64,000 nucleotides of DNA from Lunularia cruciata (Eukaryota; Streptophyta; Marchantiopsida; Lunulariales; Lunulariaceae): contig OX419761.1 in assembly GCA_948567375.1 (NCBI GenBank), positions 35,564,243 through 35,628,242 on the forward strand, in the 5' to 3' direction. Below are positions 41,501-53,724 of this stretch, piece after piece. Position 1 is the stretch's first letter. Each line of letters begins with the position of its first letter. The notes beneath the pieces are model-generated. The model did no database searches. It saw nothing but the letters and a program-made list of their open reading frames with translations, and was not told the DNA's origin. The translations under genes were made by a program, and so were the position numbers.

Positions 41501-41583
41501 TTGACCATTTCTGACTTGTATCTCTATGGGAATAAACTTTACTTACTGGTTATCACAAAAGTGATACTTGCCGAGTTGTCACA
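35534..41583 (+). repeat. Giant LTR, copy A (3.8 kb without its 2.2-kb insert)
   Basis: Starts TGTGGTACCC and ends TTGTCACA. It matches the solo LTR at 49,115-52,890 throughout, and its first 1.8 kb match the inverted arm at 42,011-43,862. Removing the insert 35,835-38,060 leaves about 3.82 kb. A TATTTAAA box near 40,909 is conserved in the solo LTR near 52,208, about 0.68 kb before the LTR end, and is the likely promoter. A long broken coding region runs through its middle (about 38,320-40,780), ending in a Lys/Glu-rich coiled-coil part. Confidence 0.85.
35835..38060. mobile_element. 2.2-kb insertion inside LTR copy A, class unknown
   Basis: The sequence between the word GAATGCATTG and TTGAGAGTGATAGG is absent from both other copies of this LTR, so it was inserted later. 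It has no coding signal. A T-rich left end and a right end at ACCCGACA (with CATTG/TGTTG flanks) could fit a solo LTR with a decayed 5-bp duplication. No partner copy exists in the window. Confidence 0.6.
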
Positions 41584-42010
41584 TGATTTTTGGCACCATT
41601 GCCAAGATAGAAATCTTGGGAGCAAAAGAAAACAAAGCCAAATCTGAAATTGGGTGTTGAACAAATATGAATATTTGCATCAAGAGAACAATAGGAAGAG
41701 AGAATTTATAAGCAAACTTTGCACCGTGAAGAAGAAGAACACCAAAAAAGCCACATCACCTTTGACAAAGCTGAGAAGGAGGCACTAGATTTGCAACTTC
41801 TTCATGAAGTTCAAGAAGCCTTGAAAGACCTTGAGAAAAAGAAACAAGAGATCAAGTGGCAAGGTTACTTTGCATCTCCAAATCCCAAGAAGAAGAAAGA
41901 CATCAGTGGACAAACATAAGTGCTATGCCCCAATACACAGACTTCCTCAAGAGCTGTCAAGGGAGCAGGTTTAATAAAAATTCATTTGTAATAAGACAAC
42001 ACAAATTCTA
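41584..42010 (+). other. Primer-binding-site-like block and leader of the aberrant gypsy element
   Basis: Immediately after the LTR end, TTTTTGGCACCATTGCC closely resembles the TTTTTGGCGCCGTTGCC block found at the primer-binding site of Athila-type plant gypsy elements. A leader and a 66-codon open frame (41,719-41,919, Glu/Lys-rich, likely the start of gag) follow. The frame stops, and the inverted LTR piece begins near 42,010. This block is what proves that the sequence to its left is a 5' LTR. Confidence 0.6.
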
Positions 42011-43862
42011 GGCCTCCATTTGTGCTTCTTCAACAAGGCCCTTACCTTGAAGTTGAGATCTTTGTACTTTCAATGTTACTTCTTCCGAGCTCACCTCTTC
42101 TTCCTTCTCTTGGCTTGGACTTGCAATTGCAACTTGCAATAACCTCTTTGACCTTACTCCCTTCTGGACTATCTTCTTTGGTTGTTCATCTAGCTCTTCT
42201 ATAGGTAACGCCAAACAAGAGAGATCTCCTCCTTTCATATGATTAATTGCCGCATGGAATTTCCCATCATCCTCTACCATCCTTGCATAAATCAATGCTA
42301 AACTTCTTCTTCGCCCTCACTTTCACTGCCAAATTCCTCACTCTGCAATGTGTGTTCATCTTCTTTGGAGTCTTCTCTCTTTGACTCCGTCTCTCCTTCA
42401 GACTCTACTCCCAAAGACTCATCCCTCATTGCCTCCTTACCTCAAGGGTTTAGTCGTTGGGTCTTTCATTGTGGAAGGAGTAATACTACTCCTTTGGGTT
42501 TAGTCCACTTCTTCATCTTTGGACTTCTACCTTCCACCATTTTCCTCTATCTTGTCTTGGTGAAATGAACATTGCTTGACTGCAATTGCAAAATGTATCA
42601 TTGCTCCTCTTCATCCGCTTCATGTTAAAGATCAGGATGGAAATGCAAAACCACCCAATGCTTCTCCTCCGTTGTCAATAGATTTAACCCCAATTAGAAA
42701 TGTGCTGCAAATGGTACAAAGTAGTGTGGTGGTGAATTTGTCCTCTAGTTGACAATCATATGCTTTGTTCTCTGATGGAAGCACTTTGCTTAGTTCACCC
42801 TCTCTCTTGCAAACATTTGGTAGAAGAAGACTAACTGCTGCATGTTCACATACATTGTTTGCTATGGCTTGACCATTGCCATTAATGCCCCCACAATGCT
42901 TCACTTAATTGGGTCCTGATAGGACTCCACTTTGTAGCCATTGTTGGTTCATGAAGCAAAGAATGAATTTCTACTTTTTTTGGTCTCTTCCACAACTTCA
43001 CACTTCCAATAGAAGGTGAATCCAATTGCATCTCCTGCTTCTTTTCCCAAGATTAGCTTTCAATCTGACTCAGTCCCTTGAGCTCGATTTACTCTCTTCC
43101 CCATTACTTTGGGGCCTTCCTCATAATTACTAGTAGCTATCTTTGCCATGAAACTTTGAAAACTAACATTCTAGTTCCAGGCCAAAATTGTAATACAAAG
43201 TCTGCTCAAGACTTAGATTCTAGCTACTACATCTAATTGCCACATTGAAAAACTCCTCACTACAAGTGCGTTCTTACTCTTCTTTGCCATTATTTGCTCA
43301 CAAGTTCTTTGGCATTGGAAGATTATTCCCTCTCTTGGATGTGACACTCTAACCCTTTCTAGAATTCAAAAAATTTCACTCTCAATCTACTTTGTGACTC
43401 GCATTTTTGCAGGACAACTCTTTTGAGGAACAAGATACCATCTTGACATGTCCAATTTCCCTCGATACAGTCTTAATTTTATAGTGCTTTGAGGCACAAT
43501 CATTCTTCAATCAATTTTGAAATCGACGCTCACTTCTTCTGCATGTTTGGTTCCTGTCACTCTCAAAGCATTCCTCTCTTGCCTCAGCCATTTCTTTAAG
43601 TGTACTTTCTTGTCTGGTCTGTCTTGACAAAAAATTGTTATGACATCTTTGTATCAGGCTGAACTTCTCACTCCAAAGATGCACTTCTTTGGTTTAGGCT
43701 CCTCATAAATCCACTCCAAGTACTTCCTCTTTTGACCCAAAGTCAACTTCTTTGTGTTTACTCCAAAGACACACAAGTCCATTCTTTTCTTCTTCCTTGA
43801 ACCACAATTCTCAATACACTTCTTCTTCAAAAATCATCAAAACAAAAAATGTGGGTACCACA
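42011..43862 (-). repeat. Inverted 1.85-kb LTR piece (U3 side)
   Basis: Reverse complement of the first 1.83 kb of the giant LTR (matching 35,534-35,834 plus 38,061-39,588). It lacks the 2.2-kb insert of copy A, so that insert came after this element had formed. The minus strand keeps two long coding blocks of the LTR open frame (42,904-42,632 and 42,295-42,008) in better shape than copy A. Confidence 0.85.
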
Positions 43863-44014
43863 CATCCCCTACTCCCTCACATTTTGGAAAGCTATACTAT
43901 ATATCTTTCATTGATGATTATTTGAGGTTTGTATGGATTTATTTTCTACATCAAAAGTCTAAGATCTTTGTCACTTTCAAAAAGTGGAAAGCCCAAGTTG
44001 AGACTCAGACCGGT
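43863..44014 (+). pseudogene. Copia integrase core, middle fragment
   Basis: Begins with the CATCC duplication and continues the integrase reading directly: GKLYYISFIDDYLRFVWIYF carries the second part of the catalytic core including the FIDD aspartates, then WKAQVETQTG. Cut at CCGGT by the next insertion. Confidence 0.8.
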
Positions 44015-44698
44015 GTTGTTGAGAAAATAGCCCACGCGTACCCTTGATGCTTTTGGTGTGGTAGTTTTTTTTCCTCTTCTTGTTGTTGTAGTGAATTCTG
44101 ATTTTATGTCAATATGTCTTGGGAGTTGTTTCATGCTACCTTGTCATGGGAGATATTTGCAATATTATTGTAAAGCCCAGAAATAGTTTGTGGTGCTATA
44201 AGCTCAAGGGTCCTTTTGATGTTGCATGAGCCGGGAATAATTTGGGTTACACGAGCTCAGGACTTTGTTTATGTTATTGGAGTGAAGAGTATTTCAGTTT
44301 TAGTGGCAGAGAAAAAATACTTTTTTTAGTTGAAGAAAGCTTCGATAGGCCTTTGGCAATGACAGGACCAAGAGAAAGGGTTTGGAGAAGATTCGAGAGG
44401 CTTTTGGAGGAAGAACAGGACCAATAAAGGGGGACAAGAAAATTTCTCAGAGGATTAGGTCCAAGATAGAGGAGAGAGAGAGGAGTAGACAGATTTTTGA
44501 AGGAGTAGGTTGTGAGGGCAGAAGGAAAGAAAATAGTGAAGAATCTTTGGTAGAGGCAGTGAAGGATCAAAGGAATAGACAGGGAAGGATTGAAGGGGGG
44601 ACAGTGAAGCAAAGGAAAAGAAATAGTGAAGATTGTTTGGCAAAGGCAATAAAGGAGCAAGGAATTGGCAGGAAAAAAAGAGAGGAGAGTGATCTAAT

Positions 44699-44858
44699 AT
44701 AGTGGCAGTGATAGTGAAGTATCAGGAAAAAGGAAAGGAGAGTGATAGAATACAATGGCAATGACAGGGAAGGATAGTGAAAAAGGAACGGAAAGTGATC
44801 AAATACAATGGCAGTGACAGGGAAGGATAGTGAAAAAGGAAAGGGGAGTGAAAGATTA
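44699..44858 (+). repeat. 53-bp purine-rich tandem repeat, three copies
   Basis: The unit contains CAATGGCAGTGACAGGGAAG, GATAGTGAAAAAGGAA and GGAGAGTGAT; copies are spaced about 53 bases. Related, more diverged units extend upstream to about 44,510. It lies inside the 2.5-kb insertion. Confidence 0.75.
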
Positions 44859-46291
44859 CGGAGTCAGTGAAGGAGCTGAAGGTGAGAAATCTGAAAGTAA
44901 TAGCAAAGCATAATGCTACTACGACTAGGACCTAGCAATGCTGTTTGGTCCGCTGAATCGTTCTGGAGTGTGATACAAGAAGTAAGACACAACAATATGG
45001 TGAATCTTCAACAGAGAGTGGATCAGTGACGATCTTCACTGAGCGCTGTGCTTAAAAGCAAAATCAGGAAATCAGGAGAACAGGAGAACCATCAAGGGCA
45101 GAGTTCGGCATAGAGAAAGAAAGGCAGGTGGAACTAACAAAGAAAATAGGGAGTTCAGGTTTCAAAAGGGAAGGTTTTCAGTGAAGGATTGAGAGAAAGG
45201 AAGAAATAGAAAGGGTAGAGAGTTTGGACAAAAACCGAAGATAGAGGTTTGATCAAACAAGATCAAAGGAAGAAACATGAAGGGCAGAGAAACAAAAGGA
45301 GAAGGATCAAAGAAGAGTGTGTGTGATAGTGAGCAATCAAAGGAAGAAACAAGAAGGGCTGAGAAGAATCAAAACAGGCCAGTTCTCCTTGCACGAGCAA
45401 TCTACTACAGTCAGACTACAATGGCAGTCTTCTCCTTGTACAATTTCTTGCTCATCTTCTTGTATCTTGGTTACTGCAAAGTGATGTAATGGTGAACTAT
45501 GCTGGGTTTGAAGGAGCACATGATGATTTGTGTTTTGCTCGGTGGACTGACCTATATAATGAAGGTAGTTGTCAAATAAATGTTGGCCTGATCTGCTTTG
45601 TTACAAATCCATGTTGAGTTTTCCATCTGGCAGTCGAGACAAGGAATGACATTTTGTGACAATGGTTTATTTTTGTGGAAGTTTTTTGTGGAAGAAACGC
45701 AACGTCAGGATTAGGTGCTGGATAGTATGAGTGTTTGGAGAGATGAAATTGTGATCTGGATCTGGTCTCAAAGTTCATTTAGGATTTAGTGAAGCTTAAG
45801 TTTTGTCTATACGATGGTGCAGATCTAGGTCCTAAAAACTATGCCCCGCCACCACCGTCTCTACTCTGAAAGAGAGCATTCTTGCTCAATGGACCTCAGA
45901 GAAGGAAAACTATCCAAAAAATTAAATGACATGAAGTTAATTAATGCTGGAAAGGTGTTGGAGAATAACAAGACCCTTGCTGAATCAAGTACTGGTTGGT
46001 GAGTTACCTGGTGGGGTTATAACAATGCAACCCCTTTCTTCAGATGAAGCTAGTGCAGAAAAGAAGCCATTGGACTCTCCAAAGAGTAATAAATATGCAT
46101 GCACAATCCTCTAGCTCTTTATTCTTGCAACCGTCACAATCACAAATGACTAGACGTGACTAGATGTGCATAGTCAAGCGAGTTAGCAATATAGCAGCTA
46201 CACAATCACCGGTTTTTTTCTAAGGGGTCCAACTACAAGGGTAAGCATGCTTGGTACACAGCCCCAGCAAAAGCTTATCACAGATCCAGAG

Positions 46292-46405
46292 AGAACTGTT
46301 CAAAATTCTATTGGTTCTTTTGGGAGGAATATTGGGGAATCAGAGGTAGATAGAACTGACCAAAATTCTATTGGTTCTTTTGGGAAGAATATTGGGGAAT
46401 CAAAG
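46292..46405 (+). repeat. 60-bp tandem duplication
   Basis: Two copies with a period of exactly 60 bases and only a handful of differences, centred on CAAAATTCTATTGGTTCTTT and GAATATTGGGGAATCA. It lies near the right end of the 2.5-kb insertion. Confidence 0.85.
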
Positions 46406-46563
46406 GGGAACCTTGGGTGCATTCAGGTTTGGTAGTCATTGAAAGTTCACTGTCCCATCTATTAAATTCCATGCATGCCACTTGAGCCATTACAAATTGT
46501 GAAATCTAGGGGCAAGCAGCCAGGTGCCCGACGCACTCTGAAGACCAGACAAACCCCACGACA

Positions 46564-48700
46564 CCGGTAAGAGAGTGAGCTGTCTAGGACCAAATAACGG
46601 CAAGGAATACACTTTAGGAGAATTTGAGGTGTATTGTCAACAAGAATGGATAACTTGCCATCTCACTAAAGTATATACTCCATAATAGAATGGTGTTGTT
46701 GAGCAGCTCAATCAAAAACTATTGGAGTAGACAAGGAGTATGTTGAGCCAATCAGGTTTATCACATGTGTTTTGGGCTGAAGCTATCAACATTACAACTT
46801 ATTTGGTAAATCTTTCTCCTTCCAGTGTGATTATTAAATGATGTAATTTGAGATGAGGTACGGATGACCTATAGATTACAATAGTTTAGTAGTCTTTGGA
46901 TGTAATGCACATCTTCTCATAAAAGGACAAAGGAGCAAGTTCCTCAAATTAAGGAATTACAAGAGTGTGAGGAGATTGGTAAATCTTGACAAATGCCAGC
47001 ATAGGAAGATCAAGTGGAGTCATCAACAAGGAGAATGTATGTACGTTTTATTCATGCTCTTGAATGATTTGGAAAATGGGCTAATTCAACACAATTAAGA
47101 GATGAGAATATCTCTCTTGATGATGATGATGGTATGGTTTTGATCTTGGAAGAAGGAGAACCTTCTTCATAAAATGAGGCTCAAGCTTCTATGGACAAGC
47201 TTGAGTGGAACGTAGAGGGAGATGCAATCATGGATTGACACTAAGACTTTGGAGTTATTGAAGCTTCCAAAACATCAACAATTGGTGGATAGTAAGTGGG
47301 TTTACAAATGAAAGATAGCCCCACTGATGGAGTAAAGGAGATCTACAAGGCCAGGTTGGTGGCCAAGGGATTCACACCAGAAAAAGGTGTGGATTACAAT
47401 GAGGTCTATTCTCTAGTTGCTAAGTATACCGCTATTTGCTTATGATGTGTACTTATGACTTTGTTTGGTCTTATCTTAGATCAAATGGATGTTGTCACTA
47501 CTTTCCTTTATGTCAATTTAGATGTAGTGATCTTCATGAGACAACCGATGGGCTTTGTGAAGAAAATCCAAGAAGATATGGTTTGCAAATTGCTAAAATC
47601 TTTGTATGGATTGAAGCAAGCTCTAAACAATAGAACAAGTGGTTTGATGATTTCATGAGGTCACAAGGATTTAAATAGAGTGCATTTGATCCTTGTATAT
47701 ACATGAAAAAAGGTGAGTAATGAAGTCTTTGGCTTCATTATTCTGGTACTCTATGTGGATGACATGCTTATTGCACTTAAGAATAGATCTGATGTTGATA
47801 AGCTCAAAGCTCTCTTGAGTTTTAAGTTTAGAATGAAAGATCTTGGTATAGCAAGGGGAATTTTGGAGATAGAGATCTAAAGAAACTTGGAAAATAGGAA
47901 GTTGTGGTTAACTCAAGGGAAGCATGCTAGAAAGGTTCTTGTGAGATTTAACATGGAGAATTGCAAGGCCGTGAGTACTCCTTTAGCTTGTCACTTCAAG
48001 CTTTCATTGGCTCTTTGTCCAATAAATGCCATGGAGAAAGATTTGATGTCCAAGATCCCCTATGACAAGGTAGTGGGAAGTCTCATGTTTTTGATGTTGC
48101 ACTAGGCTTGGCATTGCTCTAGCTATGGGCAAGACTAGTAGGTACATGTCAAATCTAGGAAAGATACATTAGGCATCTATGACATGGATCCTAAGATATC
48201 TCAAGAGTACATTGGATTTTGGCCTTGTGTTTGATGCTGAATACAATGCCAAATTACTTATTGGCTATGTAGATGCTGATGGTGGACAAGTTATGGATGG
48301 CATGAAATCTATGATTGGGTATGTATGCACACTTGGGGGTGGTTGCAAAAGTACGTAGCTCAATCTACTACAAAAGTTGAGTATGTAGTGGGAGTGGAAG
48401 CAGAAAAGGAAGCAATTCGGTTGGACAGGCTTGTCACAAAGATGGGATTGACACATGACATTGTGAATCTTCATTGTGATAGCCAAAGTGATTTAAACTA
48501 GCTTTAAATCAGATGATGGACAGTAGAGTGAAGCACATTATCATTTTATTAGTTAGGCTTTGTCTTACAAAATTATTGAGCTAGTCAAGATTGATAGTAA
48601 ACTCAATCTTGCTAATGCTTTTACCAAAGTGATTTCTTTAGAGAGTTTTTTGAGACATCATGCCAAATTTCAAGTGTTGCATATGGGCACAAGTAGAGTA
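46564..48700 (+). pseudogene. Copia integrase end, reverse transcriptase and RNase H
   Basis: The integrase resumes with NNGKEYTLGEFEVYCQQEW and NGVVEQLNQK, which carries the third catalytic acidic residue region, and SHVFWAEA. The reverse transcriptase follows near 47,300-48,100: ARLVAKGFTPEKGVDYNEV, LDQMDVVTTFLYV, QPMGFV, SLYGLKQA and the catalytic YVDDML at 47,752-47,769, then KDLG and a GSLMFL stretch. RNase H is visible as TTKVEYV and HCDSQS to about 48,640. At least six stops or frameshifts break it. Confidence 0.85.
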
Positions 48701-48878
48701 AACTAGCAATTATTCTATCTCTATATTGATTACTCGATCATGTTTAAGCTAAGGCTTAGTTCTAGTTAACTCTAGTTTACATAGGGACTTATGTTAGGTT
48801 TCCTTTTATGACTTCCAATAGAGTAATCATATAGGTTATAGAGGTTAAGGAGCACAAGACAGGAGTCAAGGGGGAGAG

Positions 48879-49106
48879 TCTTAAGAGTTAACTTAGGTCT
48901 TAAGTAACTTAGTTAGTTTGACTATGGTTAGTTAGATTAGGGTTGGACTACTATACATGAGAGCTAGTAGAAGCTCTTTGAGACACATTAGTCTTATTAT
49001 CAATAAAGCTACTAGTATGTTCCCATGGACATAGCCTCAATGAGGTGAACCATATATGTCTTGTGTTGACCATAGTGCATGCATGTATTGTTGAATTGAA
49101 CCTTCA
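48879..49106 (+). repeat. 3' LTR of the copia element
   Basis: Pairs with 32,832-33,049 and follows a purine tract (CAAGGGGGAGAG), as a 3' LTR should. Several dozen differences between the two LTRs show an old insertion. It ends CCTTCA, followed by the TTGGT duplication. Confidence 0.85.
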
Positions 49107-49114
49107 TTGGTAAG

Positions 49115-52100
49115 TGTGGTACCCACATTTTTTGTTTTGTTTTGTTTTGTTAAAGTTGTGAAGAAGAAGTGAATTAAGAAAGCCAAATTACAAAGGAAAG
49201 AATGAACTTGTGTGTCTTTGGAGTAAACCCAAAGAAGTCGACCTGGGGCCGGGAACTGAAAATACTCGGATGGGGTTACGAAGAGACACATCCAAAGAGG
49301 GCATCTTTGGACTGGGAAGCAAAGGCCAATACGAAGACAGTTTAACAACCTTTCTATGTGTTAGGCCAGGCAAGAAAGTACACTTCAAGAAACGGTGGAG
49401 GCCGGAGAAGAATACCTTGATAGTGACAGAAAACCAACATGCAAAAGAAGTAGGAGTTGATTTTCAAATTGACTGAAGAATGACTGCACTTTGGGGTACT
49501 ATAAAATTGTGATTGTGCAAGAGGAAATTGAATATGTCAAGTAAATATCCTATTCCTCTGAGTAGTCATCATGCAGTAATGCACATCAAGAAGCAAATTG
49601 AGAGTGAAATTTTTCAAAGTCCAGAAGGTGTTAGAGTGTCGTGTCCAGGAGAGGGGATAGTTTTCTAGTACCAAAGAACTAGAGAGCAAATCATGGCAAA
49701 GAAGACTAAGAACACACTTGTAGTGAAGAGTTTTTCAATTTGGAGATTACATGTCATAGCAAGGATTGAGGTCTTGAATAGACTTTGGATTACATTCTTG
49801 GCATGGAATTGGAATTTTAGTTTTCCAAGCATCATGGCAGAGATAACTACCAGTAATTGTGAGGAATGCTCCAAAGTCAAGGAGAAGAGAGGAAATCCGG
49901 CTCAATGGACTGAGTCAGATTAGAGGTTAGTATTGGGGAAGGAAGCAAGAGAGGCAACTGGGGTCACCTTCTATCAAACGTGTGATGCTGCAAAGGAGAC
50001 CACGGAAATCAAAAAATCTTCCTTTGTCCCGCGTACTAACAATGTCTACAAAGTGGAGTCCTATTGGGACCCAATCAAGTAGAGCATTTTGGGAGAAATC
50101 ATGGCTATGTTCAAACCCGAAAGAACAACATATGTGAACATGCAATAGGCAGTCTTCTTCCACAAAATGTTTGGAGGAGTGAAGGTGTACTAGGCAAAGT
50201 GCTTCCACCAATGAATGGGGCATATGATCATCAATTGGAGAACCAATTTGCCTCCACATTACTTTGCACCTTTGCAGTACATTTCTACTTTGGATTAAAT
50301 TTGCTGACAATGGAGAAGAAGCAGCATATGGTGTCACATTTCCATCCTAATCTATGATGAGAAGCGGATGAAGAGGAGCAACAATATATGTTACAATTGC
50401 AAGCCAACAATGATCACTTCATCAGAACAAGATAGAGGGAGATGGTAGAAGTAAGAAGTCTAAAGATAAAGAAGCGGACTAAACCCAAAGAGGTAGCATT
50501 GCCCCAGACCCAACAAAAGACCCAAAGACTCTACCCACAAGGTAAGAAGACGGTGAAGGAGGAGAGTTTGAAGGAGAGATAGAGTACAGAGGAGGAGACT
50601 TAGAAGAAGCCGAGCTCACACTATGAAGTAAGGAATCTGGAAGTGAGAGTGATGGTGAAGAGGAAGTTCAACAATCGATTGAGGCATAAGAAGATGAGGC
50701 ATTTCATGCGGCAATTGATTGTATGGAGGGAAGAGATAACCCTTGCTTAGAATTGGCCATGGAGGAGATGGATGCAAAGCCAAAGAAGGAAGACCAAAGA
50801 GGAAGCAAAGCCAAGAAGTCAATAATGGTTGAACCTATAGGTCCGAGCTTAGTCTGTAAGGAAGAAGAAAGCTCAGGAGCAATATTGCTGCAAGTACAAA
50901 GATCAAGACTTCAGGGGAAAGCTCTGGTGGAAGAAGCAAAGTATGAAGATGAAGAAGGCTTTGAGGGAGTAAAGTATTTAATGCAAATTGTGACTCCATT
51001 GTTGGAGCTGCTGAATATGCAAAAGAAGGTAATCCCACAAGATTGTATGAAGGTGAAGAATGAGTTGCAGGTGGTGGAGTATCTACTAGACAAAGTGAAG
51101 GATTGAAGGAGAGTGTAACCCAAAGAGAAGAAGAAGCTTAAAAACTTTGGGTGGAGGCAGTCTTGAAGAAGAAGACTTTAGAGAACTTGCAAGAGAGTTT
51201 TAGGAAGCATGGGAGAGAGATGCATAGTCAAGCCACAGAGTTGAAAGAGCAGACGACGTTGCTGGTGAAGATGAAAGAAGAAGTCAGTGAAGTTTGCATC
51301 AAAAGTATTCATGTGAAGGCAATGGCAATTGTGATGGAGTAGGATTTGGAGAGCCTAAAGAAGAGTGCGGCCAGAAAAGATCAAGCATGGCAGAAGGAGT
51401 TGGTGATCCGACACCAAGAGGAAGAAAGATTGCAAGGCTTGGTTAGAAGTGTTGAGACATAGAGTGCTCAGTATGCCAAAGAGAAGAAGATGCTTGCGGC
51501 TGAGTACAAAGATGAGTTAAAGATGTACCAAGAAGAGTTGAAGGTGGAACAATCTCAAGGGTATGCATCAGAGTTAGTAGGAGGAGTGGTTGGAAGATTG
51601 CAAGCAATGCTGAGGACGGAGTCTAAAGGGAGATTGGAGGAAGTGAGACTACATGAATTGAAATTGCTTGTGTAGGAAACTCGAAAGAGGAGAGCAAAAG
51701 ATGTAGATATGAACACTCTTTTGATTTGTTTGAGGGAAAGTGTAGATAGGAAGATAATTGAAATAGGAAACAATGTAAGTCTCAGATTAGATTTAGTGAA
51801 CTTAAAATTAAAGAGACTTAGGAGTAGTGTGAAGGAGGAAAAGAAGTCCAAAGTAGCAGAAGTAGGAGTGTAAGTGTCTTTGGAGTTGTCCTTAGAGACA
51901 TTAGAGAAGAGTGGGTTGGAAGATAAAGAGTTAGAAAGGTTACCCATGACCTCAATTGTAATTCATAGTGAAGAAGTAGTAGAAATAGTGAAGGATTTGG
52001 TAGTTGAAGATAGACCCGAAGAAGGAGAAATACTTGGAAGATCATTGAGTTTGGAAGCCAATGAAGAGGTAGACATTGGATTGGAGTAGGAACAGATTTG

Positions 52101-52890
52101 AGATATGAAGAGGCAGATATGAAGAGGTGCATTGTCATTTTGGATCTGCAGTTTTGTAGAGTTGTTGTAGAATGATATAGTTGTTAGTAACTGTCGAGTG
52201 CTCTACTATTTAAAGAGGGCATTTTCAATCTTATGTTGTTTAATATTTCAAATTTCTAAAGATAGATAAAGCAAAGTGTTATGAAGTAGTGCTCATTGCT
52301 TGAGCTTAATTCTGAGTATCAATTTTGTGTTTGTGTTTGTGTTTGTGAATGTTGAGAGAATTTCAAAGTGCAAGTCAGTGTGCTTGGTGGATGTTGGATT
52401 CCACAACTGTGATATTCATTCTGTGTGTTTGATCCTGAATGAAGTGCAGTTGGAGCAATGCCTCCACAAATCTGAGAAGAATTATAGTGTGGGTAGTATT
52501 TTGCATTTGTGAGTGTAGCATAGGATTAATGCAAAGCAATTTTGATCAAGGAAGTTATGCCTTCAATGGAAGAGTGAAACACAATTATGAGGTGAAGGTG
52601 CTTTGCAATGAAGGAGCCATCTTTGGGAGGATCTAAATCATCACAATCAAGATTTGTTTGGACAGAATTTGATGGAGTTGTGATTAGTGAGTGCTAATTC
52701 GTGACATGACTGTGACCAGTGCTTGTTATTCTGTTGGGTGTGGTTTCTACCTGAGAGATTAAAGACGTAACCAAGAAGAACTACTTGTTACCATTTGTCT
52801 TTGTATTTGAACATTTTTGATTCCTATCTCCGTGGGAACAAACTTTACTTACCTGATTACCGGAAAAGTGATATTTGCCAAGTTGTCATA
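49115..52890 (+). repeat. Solo giant LTR (3,776 bp) of the aberrant gypsy family
   Basis: A complete copy of the LTR seen at 35,534-41,583, from TGTGGTACCC to TTGTCATA, flanked by a perfect 5-bp duplication GTAAG (49,110-49,114 and 52,891-52,895). With no internal sequence, it is a solo LTR produced by recombination between two LTRs. Its left duplication overlaps the right duplication of the copia element by two bases. A TATTTAAA promoter box lies near 52,208. Confidence 0.9.
49690..52090 (+). pseudogene. Broken long open frame inside the solo LTR
   Basis: A coding region of roughly 800 codons broken by stops, present in all three LTR copies. The N-terminal part has a tryptophan-rich block (IWRLHVIARIEVL, FLAWNWNF, CEEC, NPAQWTESD), then KVESYWDPIK, MAMFKPERTTYVNMQ and VFFHKMF, conserved in the copies at 38,400-38,950 and 43,150-42,630. 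The C-terminal part is Lys/Glu-rich and probably coiled coil (ENLQESFRKHGREMHSQATE, LKMYQEELK). No catalytic motif or known family is recognised. The match of coding blocks across copies argues for real coding origin. Confidence 0.55.
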
Positions 52891-52895
52891 GTAAG

Positions 52896-53720
52896 CAATA
52901 GTTGCTAGGTTGGAGGAGTTGCCTACTAGACCCGCATTGAGCAAGCTTGGTTTACACTTGAAGTTGTCCTATTGGACAGCTAGAGTGGGATTTTTAGTTT
53001 GGTGGACCTTTAGGGAAGGTCTATATGCCATAATGGGTTCTATTAGATATTAGGATGCATCTCCTTATATTGGGAAGGTTATAGTTGTTGTTCTTGGGCT
53101 ACAAAAGGCCAATATGGAGAGATGTTCATTTCAGATCCAAACATCTCTAGGAGATGGTTCTACATAGTACATCATATATGAGGAACTCATTATCTAGATT
53201 AAGCTTGCTCATCCAACTGATAGTTTTGTGCTCAGAGCTTAAGTCATTGTGATAACATTAGACTCATATGGTATGCTAGTTGGTGGAGTAGTGTTATACC
53301 CCATGGGTTTTAGCACTGACTATTGGGAGGAGAAAACTTCCTATAGGCCAAGTTGAAAATTAGGTGAAGGATATATTTGTCATCTATTAGTGCACTTTAG
53401 TAGTTGTAGTCTTGGCTCATTACAATCAAGGTTTCAATCTTAGCTTGTAGTGGTTCTATTACTTGGCTTGGTAAGTTATTGGAGTAGAATACCCATGCAA
53501 ATACCCCAATATCAAAGAAGATCATCAAATTTAGAGTATGAGTGGGGTTGTTCCATCCATCTTGGATTTTCCATTATGGAGATCTAATGAGATATTATAG
53601 CATCATATAGATCAATTGGCACAATGGGCTTAGTGTGGAGCTTTTGCACCACCAATGGAACAATTTTTGGATGAGCCTCCAAAGTCTATTACCTTATAAC
53701 CACACCTATTGCTTGAAAAT
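52896..53720 (+). pseudogene. Open segment before the methyltransferase, second part
   Basis: Continues the region interrupted at 32,821. Readable blocks are ARLEELPTRPALSKLGL-like (after a one-base shift), LKLSYWTARVGFLVWWTF-like, YGMLVGGVVLYPMGFSTDYW, HYNQGFNLSL, and HIDQLAQWA..GAFAPPMEQF just before the methyltransferase. The fold is unknown. It is not a zinc-binding ADD or a PWWP domain by eye. Confidence 0.4.
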
Positions 53721-53724
53721 ATCT

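Larger units (their letters stand above)
35534..43862 (+). mobile_element. Aberrant gypsy-type insertion with two U3 ends
   Basis: Inserted into the copia integrase; the 5-bp duplication CATCC is perfect at 35,529-35,533 and 43,863-43,867. It begins TGTGGTACCCACA and ends TGTGGGTACCACA, i.e. both ends are the same U3 terminus of one LTR family. From left to right: a full LTR (35,534-41,583, itself interrupted by a 2.2-kb insert), a primer-binding-site-like block and short leader/gag start (41,584-42,010), then an inverted 1.85-kb piece of the same LTR (42,011-43,862). No reverse transcriptase or integrase is present. A normal insertion would end with the U5 terminus of a direct LTR. Confidence 0.85.
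44015..46563. mobile_element. 2.5-kb insertion in copia integrase, probable solo LTR
   Basis: Flanked by a perfect 5-bp duplication CCGGT (44,010-44,014 and 46,564-46,568), with ends GTTGTTGAG and CCCCACGACA that nearly fit TG...CA. The integrase reading ETQTG continues KRVSCLGPN on the far side without loss. It lacks polymerase or integrase sequence. It contains purine-rich 53-bp and 60-bp tandem repeats. A solo LTR of another family is the simplest explanation. Confidence 0.65.
32822..49106 (+). mobile_element. Ty1/copia retrotransposon relic with captured host gene and nested insertions
   Basis: Order gag, protease, GAG-pre-integrase, integrase, reverse transcriptase, RNase H identifies copia. 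Short LTRs (about 218 and 228 bp) lie at 32,832-33,049 and 48,879-49,106. TTGGT at 32,817-32,821 and 49,107-49,111 is the likely 5-bp target duplication. A primer-binding site follows the 5' LTR, and a purine tract (AAGGGGGAGAG) precedes the 3' LTR. Between primer-binding site and gag sits a decayed short-chain dehydrogenase gene copy. Two large insertions (35,534-43,862 and 44,015-46,563) split the integrase. Without them the element is about 5.4 kb, normal for copia. The frames carry stops, so it is inactive. Confidence 0.85.
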